IMG/VR virus record: IMGVR_UViG_3300018432_000023 | Location: 1 to 41,957 of that record | Direction: 5' to 3' (one strand) | Source of the DNA: a virus | Length of the DNA: 41,957 nt | Shown: piece after piece, positions 6,521 to 15,040 of the stretch | How positions within the stretch are numbered: the first letter of the stretch is position 1 | How the letters are laid out: each line of letters opens with the position of its first letter | The notes under the pieces: generated by a model | What the model was told of the DNA's origin: nothing | The model's input: only the letters and a program-made list of their open reading frames with translations | The model's database searches: none | Made by a program: the position numbers and the translations under genes

Positions 6521-6555
6521 TAAAAATAGCGCCGCTGGGCGGACCATGCGGCGCT
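6521..6555 (-). terminator. Terminator-shaped hairpin pointing against the genes
   Basis: AGCGCCGC (6528-6535) pairs with GCGGCGCT (6548-6555), and on the minus strand the stem is followed by ATTTTTATG. All genes here run on the plus strand, so it would stop antisense transcripts, or end a minus-strand RNA not otherwise seen. Confidence 0.55.
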
Positions 6556-6574
6556 CAAGTTGAGAGCTACGAAA

Positions 6575-7561
6575 ATGGAACACGATATCTATGATCGCGT
6601 GCGCGTAACGTCAAATAACAAACCATCACCCAAGCCAACGGCATTCATCCCGACGAGGCACACGCCAGTGCCTGTGCTCGGACCCGATGAAGACTATCGC
6701 GACCTGCCGGGCGTCAGAAGGATGTCGATCCCTGAATGGGCCGGGATCCCTGACAATCCGATCCAGCGTGATACTCAGAAGCGCCTGCTCAGGGCGACGC
6801 ACCTGACCCCGTTCAAGCCGGTCCATCGCAGCGTCGTCATGGCTGTGCTGTCCGATGGCAGCATTTACAAAGTCGACGGTCACACGCGGCTGGCCCTGTG
6901 GCTGGACCCGACGTTCCCCAACGCGCCGGATTACGTCGAGGTCAAGACCTATCTCTGCCGAGACATCGAAACGCTCTGCGCTTTGCATAAGTGCCACGAC
7001 AACATCAAGGCAGCCGACAACGCCAACGATAAGATGTTCGGCGCCATGCGGCTCAACAGGATCGAGTTCAACTCGATGTTCATGAAGAGCCTCAAATATC
7101 ACTCGGGGCTGGTCGAGTTGGACGAGATCACCTTCGGCCACCAGAATACGCCGCTGGAAGAAGTCGTGCGCCGCTACAAGGGCGCGCTGCTTTTGCTCGA
7201 CACCATCACACCGACGCACAAGAAGTTCCCGACCGGCATCCTCATGGCGGCGCTCGGTAGCCTGCGTGTCGACGGCGAACGTGCGCTCGTCTTCTGGAAG
7301 AAATATCAGATCAGGGACGGCACGATCACCCGCGGTCGCATGGATGCGGTGCAGATGCTGCTCGAATACAACGACAAGGAATCGAGCAGCAAGATCAAAA
7401 GCAATTACGGTGTGACCTATCGCAAGGCGCTCTCGTTCTACCTTAGCTGGCGAGCGGGCACGACCTATTCGACCAAGAGCAAGAACACGGCACCCAAGGC
7501 GGACGGGACGCTGAAGGGATATCTCAAGTCCGGCATCGTGCAGGACGAGGCCCAGTGCTGA
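6575..7561 (+). CDS. ParB/sulfiredoxin-fold-like protein, about 328 aa
   Basis: I start at ATG 6575 behind GAGAGCTACGAAA rather than the TTG 15 bases earlier. Residues about 85-110 read VVMAVLSDGSIYKVDGHTRL. This is the strand-turn and (D)GHTR motif of the ParB/Srx-like fold, in which the GHxR residues bind nucleotide or phosphate. The remainder is helical and not recognised. Such proteins in phages act in DNA binding, nicking or partitioning; which applies is unknown. The stop overlaps the GTG of the resolvase gene. Confidence 0.65.
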   Translation: MEHDIYDRVRVTSNNKPSPKPTAFIPTRHTPVPVLGPDEDYRDLPGVRRMSIPEWAGIPDNPIQRDTQKRLLRATHLTPFKPVHRSVVMAVLSDGSIYKVDGHTRLALWLDPTFPNAPDYVEVKTYLCRDIETLCALHKCHDNIKAADNANDKMFGAMRLNRIEFNSMFMKSLKYHSGLVELDEITFGHQNTPLEEVVRRYKGALLLLDTITPTHKKFPTGILMAALGSLRVDGERALVFWKKYQIRDGTITRGRMDAVQMLLEYNDKESSSKIKSNYGVTYRKALSFYLSWRAGTTYSTKSKNTAPKADGTLKGYLKSGIVQDEAQC

Positions 7562-8094
7562 TACTTGGCCTTGATGCGGCAACCCGAACCGGCTTCTGTC
7601 TCGGCCGGTTCGGGGAGAAGGTCCGCACCGGAGCAGTCCGGCTGAAACAGCCTGACGAATCCGTCGACGTTGCATGGTGCAACGCTGGCTTCTTTCTGCG
7701 CGACATGTTCGTTCTGGAGAGGCCGGACCTGATTGCATTGGAGGCACCGATGCCGCCCGGTGCAATCAAATCTGGAGATGCGGTGATGCTGCAGTGGGGT
7801 GTGGTGGCGGTCATCACCTACATGGCCAACCTCTACGAGATCCGCATCGAGTATCTCAACGCGCAGAAGGTGTCGCGTCACTTCACCGGCAAGTCACGCT
7901 GGTCGAAAGAGGAGGGAGGGCGCGCCGCCAAGAAAGCGGCCGCCATCCAACGTGCACGACTGCTCGGCTACATGGAGCCAGACGCCAAAGCGGACGACGA
8001 TATCGCCGACGCCTGCGCCTGCTTCGACTATGCCGCGGCCATGTGGGACCGCGCCAGGCCTAAGGAAATCAGAATGTTCGGAGAGCAAGCATGA
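7555..8094 (+). CDS. RuvC-like Holliday junction resolvase
   Basis: The 179-residue frame begins at GTG 7555, overlapping the previous stop. The RNase-H-fold acidic residues fit RuvC: Asp7 in LILGLDAATRTG, Glu63 in LIALEAPMPPG, and the cluster at Asp147-Asp152 in KADDDIADACACFDY. The length matches RuvC (about 170). It should cut four-way junctions made during phage replication and recombination so that branched DNA can be packaged. DnaB lies in the same operon. Confidence 0.85.
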   Translation: MLILGLDAATRTGFCLGRFGEKVRTGAVRLKQPDESVDVAWCNAGFFLRDMFVLERPDLIALEAPMPPGAIKSGDAVMLQWGVVAVITYMANLYEIRIEYLNAQKVSRHFTGKSRWSKEEGGRAAKKAAAIQRARLLGYMEPDAKADDDIADACACFDYAAAMWDRARPKEIRMFGEQA

Positions 8095-8594
8095 CACCTA
8101 CCATCCAACTGACCACGCAAGAACTGATGCAGGCTGGCCTCGTCGGCGTGATGCGCCGGGTTGCCTCGATCAAAGCGAAGCTCAACAAGAACGTCCACGC
8201 GAAGAAGAGCAATTGGGCGACCGACATCGACGGCGCCGCGGCCGAGATGGCCTTCGCCAAATACAAGGACACCTATTGGTCCGGCCATGTGAACTCGTGG
8301 AAGGCCGCGGACGTCGGCGTGTACCATGTGCGCTCCACGAACTACAGCAACGGCCACCTGATCATCCGGCCGAACGATCCGGACGGCGTGATCTTCGTGC
8401 TCGTTATCGCCGACGCTCCGTATTTCCGCATCGTCGGGACCATTCCTTCAGACAAGGCGAAGCTGCATGCGTATCGACGAGACGGAACGGACGGCGAGTC
8501 CGACGCTTGGTGGATTCCGCAGCACCACCTGACCCCTATTGATCAACCGCTCGTGCCGCAATTGGCAGCGAACGACACCGATGGCCTGCTGTGA
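8091..8594 (+). CDS. Hypothetical protein, 167 aa, possible nuclease fold
   Basis: ATG 8091 overlaps the resolvase stop. Residues about 45-60 (DIDGAAAEMAFAKY) form a helix with Glu, followed by Asp and VYHVRSTNYSNGHLII as a strand pair. The pattern resembles, without proving, a PD-(D/E)xK nuclease core. Its position between the resolvase and an HNH nuclease would fit DNA processing. Confidence 0.7.
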   Translation: MTPTIQLTTQELMQAGLVGVMRRVASIKAKLNKNVHAKKSNWATDIDGAAAEMAFAKYKDTYWSGHVNSWKAADVGVYHVRSTNYSNGHLIIRPNDPDGVIFVLVIADAPYFRIVGTIPSDKAKLHAYRRDGTDGESDAWWIPQHHLTPIDQPLVPQLAANDTDGLL

Positions 8595-8631
8595 AACATG
8601 TGGCTCTATGTGCCTACCTTGGAGAGCAATC

Positions 8632-9075
8632 TTGAATACCTACGCAAAAAGCAAGGCCGCGTATGCGCGGTGGGAAGCGCATCCATGGACCCCGGTGGCG
8701 AGCAAGGAAGTGCTCGTCGAGATGTATGTGACAAAGGGAATGACGCAGAAAGAAATCGCGCAGGCACTCGGCTGCTCGCCGAAGCCGGTCGAGACGGCCA
8801 TGAAGAAGTTCAACATTCCCAGACGGAGCACTGCGAAGCGCGACCAGCGCGGTCAGAAAAACCACGCATGGAAGGGCGCCGACGCCGGTTATCAGGCTCT
8901 TCATCTGAGGATCTACAGCGTGAAGGGCCGTCCCGGCCGTTGCGTGGAATGCGGGACGACCGAGAAGTGCGAGTGGGCCAACAAGACCGGCAATTACCAC
9001 GACGTGGAAGACTTTCAGAGCATGTGCCGCAGTTGCCATCGGATCTACGACAATGCTCGCAGCAAAGCAGCTTAA
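8632..9075 (+). CDS. HTH-HNH homing-type endonuclease
   Basis: I place the start at TTG 8632 after GGAGAGCAATC, the ribosome site typical of this genome. Residues about 30-60 hold a helix-turn-helix (MTQKEIAQALGCSPKPVET). The C-terminal half has a zinc-supported HNH-type core with CVECG, CEW and CRSCHRIYDN. The combination is typical of free-standing phage HNH nucleases that nick DNA. It overlaps the methylase start by 23 bases. Confidence 0.75.
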   Translation: MNTYAKSKAAYARWEAHPWTPVASKEVLVEMYVTKGMTQKEIAQALGCSPKPVETAMKKFNIPRRSTAKRDQRGQKNHAWKGADAGYQALHLRIYSVKGRPGRCVECGTTEKCEWANKTGNYHDVEDFQSMCRSCHRIYDNARSKAA

Positions 9076-10340
9076 AGTCCTCAGCCTATGTGTTGGGGGA
9101 GGGGGCTTGGATCTCGGAGTCGAGTTGGCAATTCCAGACGCTCGCCCTTGCGTGTACTTGGAGAGGGAAGCATTCGCCGCCGCGCGATTGGTTCAGGCGA
9201 TACAAAAAGGCCTCATGGCTCCAGCACCTGTGTGGAGCGATGTCGGATCCTTCGACGGTCGACCGTGGTGTGGAGCGGTGGATCTCATCATTGGGGGGAT
9301 ACCGTGTCAGCCCCACAGTGTTGCAGGTGCTCGACGAGGCATGTCTGACGACCGAGATCTATGGGCAGACACACGACGCATCCTCGTCCAGTGCCGCGCG
9401 CCAGCGATCTTCGTTGAGAACGTCAGCGGTATGCTCTCCTCGGGAGGTGCGGGTCGCGTGTACGATGACCTTCACCGACTGGGTTACCACGTTGAGGGCG
9501 GACTGTTCACAGCGGCGGAAGTCGGCGCGCCGCACGGCCGGGAACGGCTCTTCTTCCTCGGCTTGGCCGACACCGGACGCCGCAGTGTTCAACGACGGCC
9601 AGAAGCCGGAGGTCTGGTTGGACCGGAAGCAACGCGAGCTCGCCAAGGGTTACAATGGCAATGGGGGCGGTACGCCACTGGCGATGGCAGCAACGTTGTG
9701 GGCGACGCCGAACGTGCCGAACGGGGGACGCGGGGTGCGCGAGGGTGCGTCGCCGACAGGCATGATGCCGGACGGGACGAAGCGGCAGATCGATCTCGGC
9801 AACCAAGCGACGGTTTGGCAGACGCCGCAGACGGATTCCTTCAGGAGCAGGGGCGGCGCCAGGAAGGACGAGCAGGGCCTCGACCAGCAGGCTCGAGTGT
9901 GGCCGACGCCAGCGGCCAGAGACTATCGCTCGCCGAACGCCAAGCCTTACTCGGAGAGAGGCGGGCAGACGAAGGGCGAGCAGCTCCCGAACTTCATCGC
10001 GCACTCCTGGCCGACGCCGACGAGCACGGACTGCAAGGCATCGAGGCGACACGGGTACATGATCGAGGGCAATCAGGGCACGACGCTGCACGATGCCATG
10101 GATCAATTCCACTCTTCCCACCCAGCCCCGGCGACCGAGAAGGATGGGAGCGAGTCATCGAGCGAACGCCGGACCTTGAACCCGCAGTTCGTAGAATGGC
10201 TAATGAATCTCCCAATCGGTTGGACCGCCTCAGAATGCTCGGCAACGGCTGTCTACCTCTTCAAGGAGCGTATGCGCTCAGAACTCTTGTCCTTAGGGCA
10301 GCCCGACGAAGCGCCAGCGCAGCTTTCCTTGCTGATCTGA
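9053..10340 (+). CDS. Cytosine-5 DNA methyltransferase with apparent +1 frameshift
   Basis: The N-terminal part (ATG 9053 to about 9563) carries motif I (LSLCVGGGGLDLG), motif IV with the catalytic Cys (GGIPCQPHSVAG), motif VI (FVENVSGM) and motif VIII (GAPHGRERLFFLG). Past that point this frame turns Arg/Gly/Ala-rich. The +1 frame instead gives the repeated WPTP segments and LNPQFVEWLMNLPIGWT end seen in phage methylases, stopping at 10340 just before the next gene. The shift would fall near 9563 (GGCTTGGCC). The first frame continues open to 10396 and ends with its own motif-X-like segment (RLRMLGNGCLP). Likely role: 5-methylcytosine protection of phage DNA. Whether an intact enzyme is made is uncertain. 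Confidence 0.75.
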
Positions 10341-10346
10341 TGCGCG

Positions 10347-10562
10347 ATGTCGACCAAGATCAACATTCTCTACGATCAGACACCCGAATCGGTTAAGGTG
10401 CCTGACCCACCACCCGGTCTGCCTGAATGCTGCGAATGTGGTCAGCCGTCTCCTTACTTCGACGGCGAGGAGCACTTTTGTTCGAAGCATGCGCCTGACG
10501 AAATGAAGCGGCCCTACCTTTACGTGAGAGATCCCGATGGAAAATATCGACGAAAGACGTGA
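10347..10562 (+). CDS. Small zinc-binding protein, 71 aa
   Basis: ATG 10347 lies six bases after the methylase stop. Residues 28-50 read ECCECGQPSPYFDGEEHFCS, a Cys/His cluster suggesting one zinc site. The C-terminus is charged. It overlaps the next gene by 26 bases. Function unknown. Confidence 0.65.
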   Translation: MSTKINILYDQTPESVKVPDPPPGLPECCECGQPSPYFDGEEHFCSKHAPDEMKRPYLYVRDPDGKYRRKT

Positions 10563-11508
10563 GCGCGAAGAACTTGTCGGCCAAGTCGTCGACATCATCC
10601 AACTCGCTGCAGATTTGCAGAAGAAGGCCGCCACAGTGCTGGAAACGCTCATGCTGTGGAACCCGCCTGAGCATGGCGAGGAGGCATCTCCGGAGCCGGA
10701 GCAACCAAAGCCGAATTTCGTGCCGCTTTGTCCACCGCCTCCGGTCACCGATCCAATGCGCGGGGTGAGTGTCGCCGTTCCTGCTGCAGGACCGGTGGCT
10801 ATCACGAACACGCCTACGCCCGCCGAGCCGAAGCGCCTGACCAAGCGCAACCGCATCCTCGATCTCTACGAGCAGGACTGCCGCGTCACCGAGCAGGACC
10901 TCGCGCGCGTCATGCACATGTCGATCGCCGAGGTTGCACAGATTCTTTTGCGCGCCAGAGAAACGCGCGACCCTCGCGTAATTGAGGGCGACAAAATCCG
11001 CGCTAGAAGAAATGAAATTTCCGAGCCCGTCAAAGAGGATTACGATTCCGAGAAGATCCGCGAGACGGGCGAGCGGCTACTTGAAGCCACTCTTGCCAAG
11101 CCGAAGCCTGCCCCGGCCGAGACGGGCCCGGTGAAGGCGCGCAACGGCGTGTCGCTGCCGCGCTTGAACCTGCCGCCGCTACCGGAGGAGAAGCGTAAGA
11201 CGCCGGGCTGGCAAGCACCGAAGGTCGAGATCCCGGCCGACAAGATGCTGATCGAGGATAGTTTTGAGCGCGCCGTGCACTGCCCGAAGGGCTTCTTCCG
11301 CGCCAGCGAAGGGGTGCGCGACGTCATGATCCGTCTCAGCGACAGCCAGATGTATTCGATCGACTCGCTGATCAAGATCGGCAAGTGGAAGACGATGAGC
11401 GAGGCAGAGGCTGCAATCCGTGGGCTGAAGCCGCTCCTCGCCGACTGCGGCCTCGACCTGAAGATCACAGGTGGCTTGGTGAAACTCAACCGTCAGGAGA
11501 ACGCATGA
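10537..11508 (+). CDS. HTH-containing phage protein, 323 aa
   Basis: Residues 1-40 form an acidic helix. Residues about 105-145 contain a probable helix-turn-helix (RNRILDLYEQDCRVTEQDLA followed by VMHMSIAEVAQILL). A Pro-rich linker and a C-terminal alpha/beta domain follow (residues 230-323, ending TGGLVKLNRQENA). The C-terminal part looks winged-helix. It probably binds DNA in replication or transcription control. Its stop overlaps the GcrA-like start (ATGA). Confidence 0.7.
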   Translation: MENIDERREREELVGQVVDIIQLAADLQKKAATVLETLMLWNPPEHGEEASPEPEQPKPNFVPLCPPPPVTDPMRGVSVAVPAAGPVAITNTPTPAEPKRLTKRNRILDLYEQDCRVTEQDLARVMHMSIAEVAQILLRARETRDPRVIEGDKIRARRNEISEPVKEDYDSEKIRETGERLLEATLAKPKPAPAETGPVKARNGVSLPRLNLPPLPEEKRKTPGWQAPKVEIPADKMLIEDSFERAVHCPKGFFRASEGVRDVMIRLSDSQMYSIDSLIKIGKWKTMSEAEAAIRGLKPLLADCGLDLKITGGLVKLNRQENA

Positions 11509-11798
11509 CCGTCGTGGACAGAGGATTCAGGGTCGGCAAGAGCATGGACGTCGCAACCGCCAACATCCCGAACGGCGTGGTCGAGAAGCCGAAGGCGACA
11601 ACCGTCAACGGCAATGGCTACGATCCGAAGAAGGCAGTCCCTTTCATGAAGCTGACGAGTCGGAACTGCCATTGGCCGGTGCGCGACAACGCAAGGGGCG
11701 TGGCCGACCTGTTCTGCGGCGCGCCAGCCGCGTATGAAGGCTGCCCGTATTGCGCAGCGCACCACCAGCGTAGCCGTCAGGCTGGCACAGCCCGATGA
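11505..11798 (+). CDS. GcrA C-terminal-domain-like protein, 97 aa
   Basis: Residues 50-88 carry the signature of the GcrA C-terminal domain: C55-x-W57-P58, then L-F-C71-G, then P-Y-C83-x-x-H86. In GcrA this part binds sigma-70 region 2, while the separate N-terminal helix-turn-helix reads methylated GANTC sites. Here that N-terminal half is replaced by about 45 unstructured-looking residues. The protein therefore looks like a sigma-interaction module alone. It starts at ATG 11505 after AGGAGAACGC, overlaps the gene before (ATGA) and is followed by the MT-A70 methylase with a 4-base overlap. It could titrate sigma-70 from host GcrA or bring the polymerase to phage promoters; both are inference. 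An unrelated zinc knuckle is the alternative. Confidence 0.7.
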   Translation: MTVVDRGFRVGKSMDVATANIPNGVVEKPKATTVNGNGYDPKKAVPFMKLTSRNCHWPVRDNARGVADLFCGAPAAYEGCPYCAAHHQRSRQAGTAR

Positions 11799-12448
11799 CA
11801 GACTGGCCGTTCACGCCGCTGCGGCAGATGGCATACGGCTGCATCCTCGCGGATCCGCCGTGGACCTATGAGACGCGCAGCGTGAACGGCCAGAGCAAGT
11901 CGCCGTCACAGCACTACAAGGTCATGGGCCTCGACGAGATCCAGTCCTTGCCCGTACACCTGCTCGCCGCTGACGACTGCATGCTCATCATGTGGACGAC
12001 GGCGCCACACCTAGAGCAGGGCATCGAGACAATGCGCGCATGGGGATTCGATTACGTCACGGCTGGCGCATGGGCGAAGCAGACTTCGACCGGCACGAAG
12101 CTGGCGTTCGGCACGGGTTACATCTACCGCTCAGCGGCCGAGTTCTACCTCGTTGGGAAGATCGGAAATCCGCGCTCAGCAGCGAAAAATATTCGCAATC
12201 TTATTCTTGCCCCAGTGCGTGAACACAGCCGCAAGCCCGACGAGATGCACGAGCAACTCGAGCGGATGTTCCCGAACGTGCGGCGGTGCGAGCTATTCGG
12301 ACGACAGTCTCGGCCGGGATGGGCCGTGTGGGGAAACGAAACGGAGAAATTCAATGATCATACCGGAGTGGGTGTTCCTCGGCGGTTGGCTGTTGCCAGC
12401 CCTCAGCATGACCGCAGTGGTGATCGGCGGCATACTCATGGTGACTGA
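11795..12448 (+). CDS. MT-A70 family DNA adenine methyltransferase
   Basis: Residues 20-23 are DPPW, the catalytic motif of MT-A70 N6-adenine methylases, preceded by the strand CILAD. A later segment (RSAAEFYLVGKIG) and the WGNE end fit the family. Homologues of this size in phages methylate DNA adenine. The core seems to end near residue 185; the last 30 residues share DNA with the membrane micro-gene at 12354 and may be a read-through tail. Target sequence unknown. Confidence 0.85.
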   Translation: MTDWPFTPLRQMAYGCILADPPWTYETRSVNGQSKSPSQHYKVMGLDEIQSLPVHLLAADDCMLIMWTTAPHLEQGIETMRAWGFDYVTAGAWAKQTSTGTKLAFGTGYIYRSAAEFYLVGKIGNPRSAAKNIRNLILAPVREHSRKPDEMHEQLERMFPNVRRCELFGRQSRPGWAVWGNETEKFNDHTGVGVPRRLAVASPQHDRSGDRRHTHGD

Positions 12449-12455
12449 CGAGTGA
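12354..12455 (+). CDS. Micro membrane protein, 33 aa, nested in methylase 3' end
   Basis: ATG 12354 follows GGAGAAATTCA. The product (MIIPEWVFLGGWLLPALSMT and a short tail) is one transmembrane helix. It lies in a different frame inside the last 95 bases of the methylase gene and ends in a GTGA overlap with the next gene, which supports it as coding. Confidence 0.6.
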   Translation: MIIPEWVFLGGWLLPALSMTAVVIGGILMVTDE

Positions 12456-13210
12456 GCATCGTGTTCTATCCCGGTCTGCACCAGCCTGCAGACGCTCGCC
12501 ACTTCCCGCGCGCCTGCATCAGCATCAACCGGCTGCGCGGCCGGAAGAAGCGCGTCGACTGCTACGACCTGCTCATCGACAGCGGTGCCTTCACCGAACT
12601 GTCCACGCATGGCCACTACAGGCACGATGTGCGCGAGTATGCGTCCGAGCTCGACCGGTTGTGCAGCGAGGGGGTTATCCGCGCGTCCGCTGCCGTAGCG
12701 CAGGACTACATGTGCGAGCCGTTCATCCTTGAGAAGACAGGCCTCACCGTCGACGAGCACCAAAAGCGCACCGTCGACCGCTACACGTCTCTGGTCGCCT
12801 ACCATCACGGGTATGTCCCCATTATGCCCGTTCTTCAGGGCTACTCACCCCTCGACTATGTCCGGCATCTTGAGTTCTATGACGGCTTGCTGACCGAGGG
12901 AATGTGGACTGGCGTCGGCTCTGTCTGTAAACGGAATGGATCACCGGTCGACATCGTGAACGTCCTGTCCGCTATCCGTGCAGCTCGCCCCGATCTGAAG
13001 CTCCACGGCTTCGGCCTGAAGAAGACCGCGCTCATGAATCCGAGCGTGAGGGCGATGCTCCACTCGGCGGACAGCATGGCGTGGTCGTATCACGCGCGCA
13101 TCAACGGGCGCAGCGGCAACGACTGGCGTGAGGCGAAGGCGTTCACCGACCAAGTGCAGAACGTAACGGCCGCCGCCGAGACGCAGTGGCAATCAACCTT
13201 CGATTTCTAG
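12452..13210 (+). CDS. DpdA/tRNA-guanine-transglycosylase-like DNA modification protein
   Basis: GTG 12452 overlaps the micro-gene stop. Residues 38-48 read YDLLIDSGAFT, matching the nucleophile strand DSG(G/A)F of the TGT superfamily (Asp43). Barrel-like strands follow: AAVAQDYMCEP, VPIMPVLQGY, TGVGSVCKRNG and KLHGFGLKK, in the TGT order. The zinc site of tRNA enzymes is not apparent. Phage DpdA relatives exchange guanine in DNA for 7-deazaguanines. No preQ0 synthesis genes (queC, queD, queE, folE) are in this window, so precursor would come from the host or from genes outside. Confidence 0.7.
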   Translation: MSIVFYPGLHQPADARHFPRACISINRLRGRKKRVDCYDLLIDSGAFTELSTHGHYRHDVREYASELDRLCSEGVIRASAAVAQDYMCEPFILEKTGLTVDEHQKRTVDRYTSLVAYHHGYVPIMPVLQGYSPLDYVRHLEFYDGLLTEGMWTGVGSVCKRNGSPVDIVNVLSAIRAARPDLKLHGFGLKKTALMNPSVRAMLHSADSMAWSYHARINGRSGNDWREAKAFTDQVQNVTAAAETQWQSTFDF

Positions 13211-13220
13211 GAGAGCAAGG

Positions 13221-15026
13221 ATGACAACAATGCGCGCGCTGAAAGACGTGCAATTCCGCGATGTTCCGCAATCGATCGAGTGTGAACAAGGCCTCCTCGG
13301 TTGTGTGCTTCTGAACAACGATACCTACCGTGCGATCAGCGCCATCACGAAGCCTGAGCACTTCCGTGAGGACCTGCACCGCCGCATCTGGACGACGATC
13401 GACACGATGGTCGGCGGCTCCGGCAAGGTGGCCAACCCGATCACGGTGAAGACGGTCCTCGGCGATATCGATCTCGGCGATGGCACGACGACGATGCAGT
13501 ATCTGGCGCGTCTCGCGAGTGAGGCGACGTCGACAGTAAATGCGAAAGACTATGCCGAAATTCTGCGCGATCTCTCGTTGCGTCGGAAGCTGATCTCGGT
13601 CGCGCAGGACACGATCGACGTCGCCTATGACCTGCCGCTCGACTCCAAGGTAGCGACCGTGCTCGACGGATTCGAGGACAGTGTCATGGCCCTGCGCAGC
13701 CACGTCGGTGATGCCAGCGAGTTCGAGGGCTTCGACACCGTGTCGGAGCGCGCCATGCAGGAGGCCAACGACGCCTACACACGGGGCCCCGGCCTTGTCG
13801 GCCTGTCGTCAGGCTTCCAGCGCATCGACGACGCCCTGGGCGGGCTCATGAAGACCAACCTGATCATCCTCGGCGGCCGACCTGGCGCGGGCAAGACGGC
13901 ACTCTCCACCAACATCGGTCTGTCGGTTGCGCGCGAACTGCAGCGACGGAAGAAGGACGGCGAGAAGGTCGGCCGAGTTGGGTTCTTCAGTCTTGAGATG
14001 AAGAAAGAGCAGCTGGTGCGCCGCATCTTTGCCGATGTCAGCGGCGTCCCTGACTGGAAGGTGAGGCGTGGCTTTGCGACCGAGCCTGAGATGACGCGCT
14101 GGATCGATGCGCAGCGTGAGCTACGCACGATCCCCTTCGACATCGACGACAGTTCGGGCCTGACGATCGGCCAGCTTCGGATCCGAGCCCGCAACCTGAA
14201 GAAGCGCCGCGGCCTCGAGCTTCTGATCGTAGACTATCTTCAGTTGCTCGCGGGCAGCAAGGACAGCGGTCGACGAGAGACAAATCGGGTGCAAGAGATC
14301 ACCGAGATCACGACTGGCCTGAAGGAGTTGGCGAAGGAACTCGACATCCCGATCATTGCACTCTCGCAGCTTTCGCGCCGCGTTGAGGAACGCGACGATA
14401 AGAGGCCGATGCTCTCCGATCTCCGCGAGTCCGGTTCGATCGAACAGGACGCCGACCAAGTGCTCTTTGTCTACCGTGACGAGTACTACCTGTCCAAGCA
14501 GAAGCCCCCGGTAGAGGGAACGGAAGCACGAGCGCACTACGACCGGCGCATGCGAGCCATCAAAGGCATCGCGGAAATCATAATAGGCAAGAATCGTCAT
14601 GGTCCGGAAGCCACCATCGAGTTGGGGTTCGACGGTTCTCTCACAAAATTCCTGAACTCGCCAGATCCGCGAGAGCCTGAGCCGGAAAACGAAGCGCAGC
14701 CCAGACAGAAGGGGCCCAAGCTTTCGAAGGATGCAGTGCTGCTCTACGGCCTGCTCAAGAGCATGAGCCTCACGCAATACCCTGTCCGCATTCCCTCGGC
14801 CGACGAGATGCGTGAGGATCGCAACCTCAAGAAGACTGCGCGGTTGATCTCCGCTATCAAGGCGCGCGAGATGTTCGCACAGCAGGTCCTCGGCGCTGAC
14901 ACCGACGTGAAGATGGTCGAGAAGCGGTTCCGCGAGACGATGAAGGACCTGCGCCATGCTGGCGTAGCCATGTGGAGCGGAACGAAGGACGAGCCCCTGG
15001 TATGGCTTCCTGAACTGGCTGAATAG
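13221..15026 (+). CDS. dnaB: Replicative DNA helicase, DnaB family
   Basis: ATG 13221 follows TAGGAGAGCAAGG. Residues 10-105 match the DnaB N-terminal collar (VPQSIECEQGLLGCVLL). The RecA-like motor has Walker A GRPGAGKT (219-226), a FFSLEM motif near 255, Walker B LIVDYLQLL (335-343) and the ALSQLSRRVE segment near 395. At 601 residues it is over 100 longer than bacterial DnaB. The extra C-terminal domain (from about 500) is unique-looking and might contact a phage primase or loader. It should unwind DNA at the phage fork. Confidence 0.95.
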   Translation: MTTMRALKDVQFRDVPQSIECEQGLLGCVLLNNDTYRAISAITKPEHFREDLHRRIWTTIDTMVGGSGKVANPITVKTVLGDIDLGDGTTTMQYLARLASEATSTVNAKDYAEILRDLSLRRKLISVAQDTIDVAYDLPLDSKVATVLDGFEDSVMALRSHVGDASEFEGFDTVSERAMQEANDAYTRGPGLVGLSSGFQRIDDALGGLMKTNLIILGGRPGAGKTALSTNIGLSVARELQRRKKDGEKVGRVGFFSLEMKKEQLVRRIFADVSGVPDWKVRRGFATEPEMTRWIDAQRELRTIPFDIDDSSGLTIGQLRIRARNLKKRRGLELLIVDYLQLLAGSKDSGRRETNRVQEITEITTGLKELAKELDIPIIALSQLSRRVEERDDKRPMLSDLRESGSIEQDADQVLFVYRDEYYLSKQKPPVEGTEARAHYDRRMRAIKGIAEIIIGKNRHGPEATIELGFDGSLTKFLNSPDPREPEPENEAQPRQKGPKLSKDAVLLYGLLKSMSLTQYPVRIPSADEMREDRNLKKTARLISAIKAREMFAQQVLGADTDVKMVEKRFRETMKDLRHAGVAMWSGTKDEPLVWLPELAE

Positions 15027-15040
15027 CAATCGAGCGAGAG

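Noticed and set aside
6626-7765. Long minus-strand frame (379 codons) opposite the ParB-like and resolvase genes
   Set aside because: It is antisense to two well-supported genes, has skewed Arg/Ala/Leu composition and no ribosome site; it follows from high GC in the third codon position.
8598-9560. Left part of the frame that later carries the WPTP segments
   Set aside because: Before about 9563 it is a shadow of the HNH and methylase genes; only the part after 9563 looks real.
14121-15029. Minus-strand frame of 302 codons
   Set aside because: Antisense of the DnaB motor domain; no independent support.
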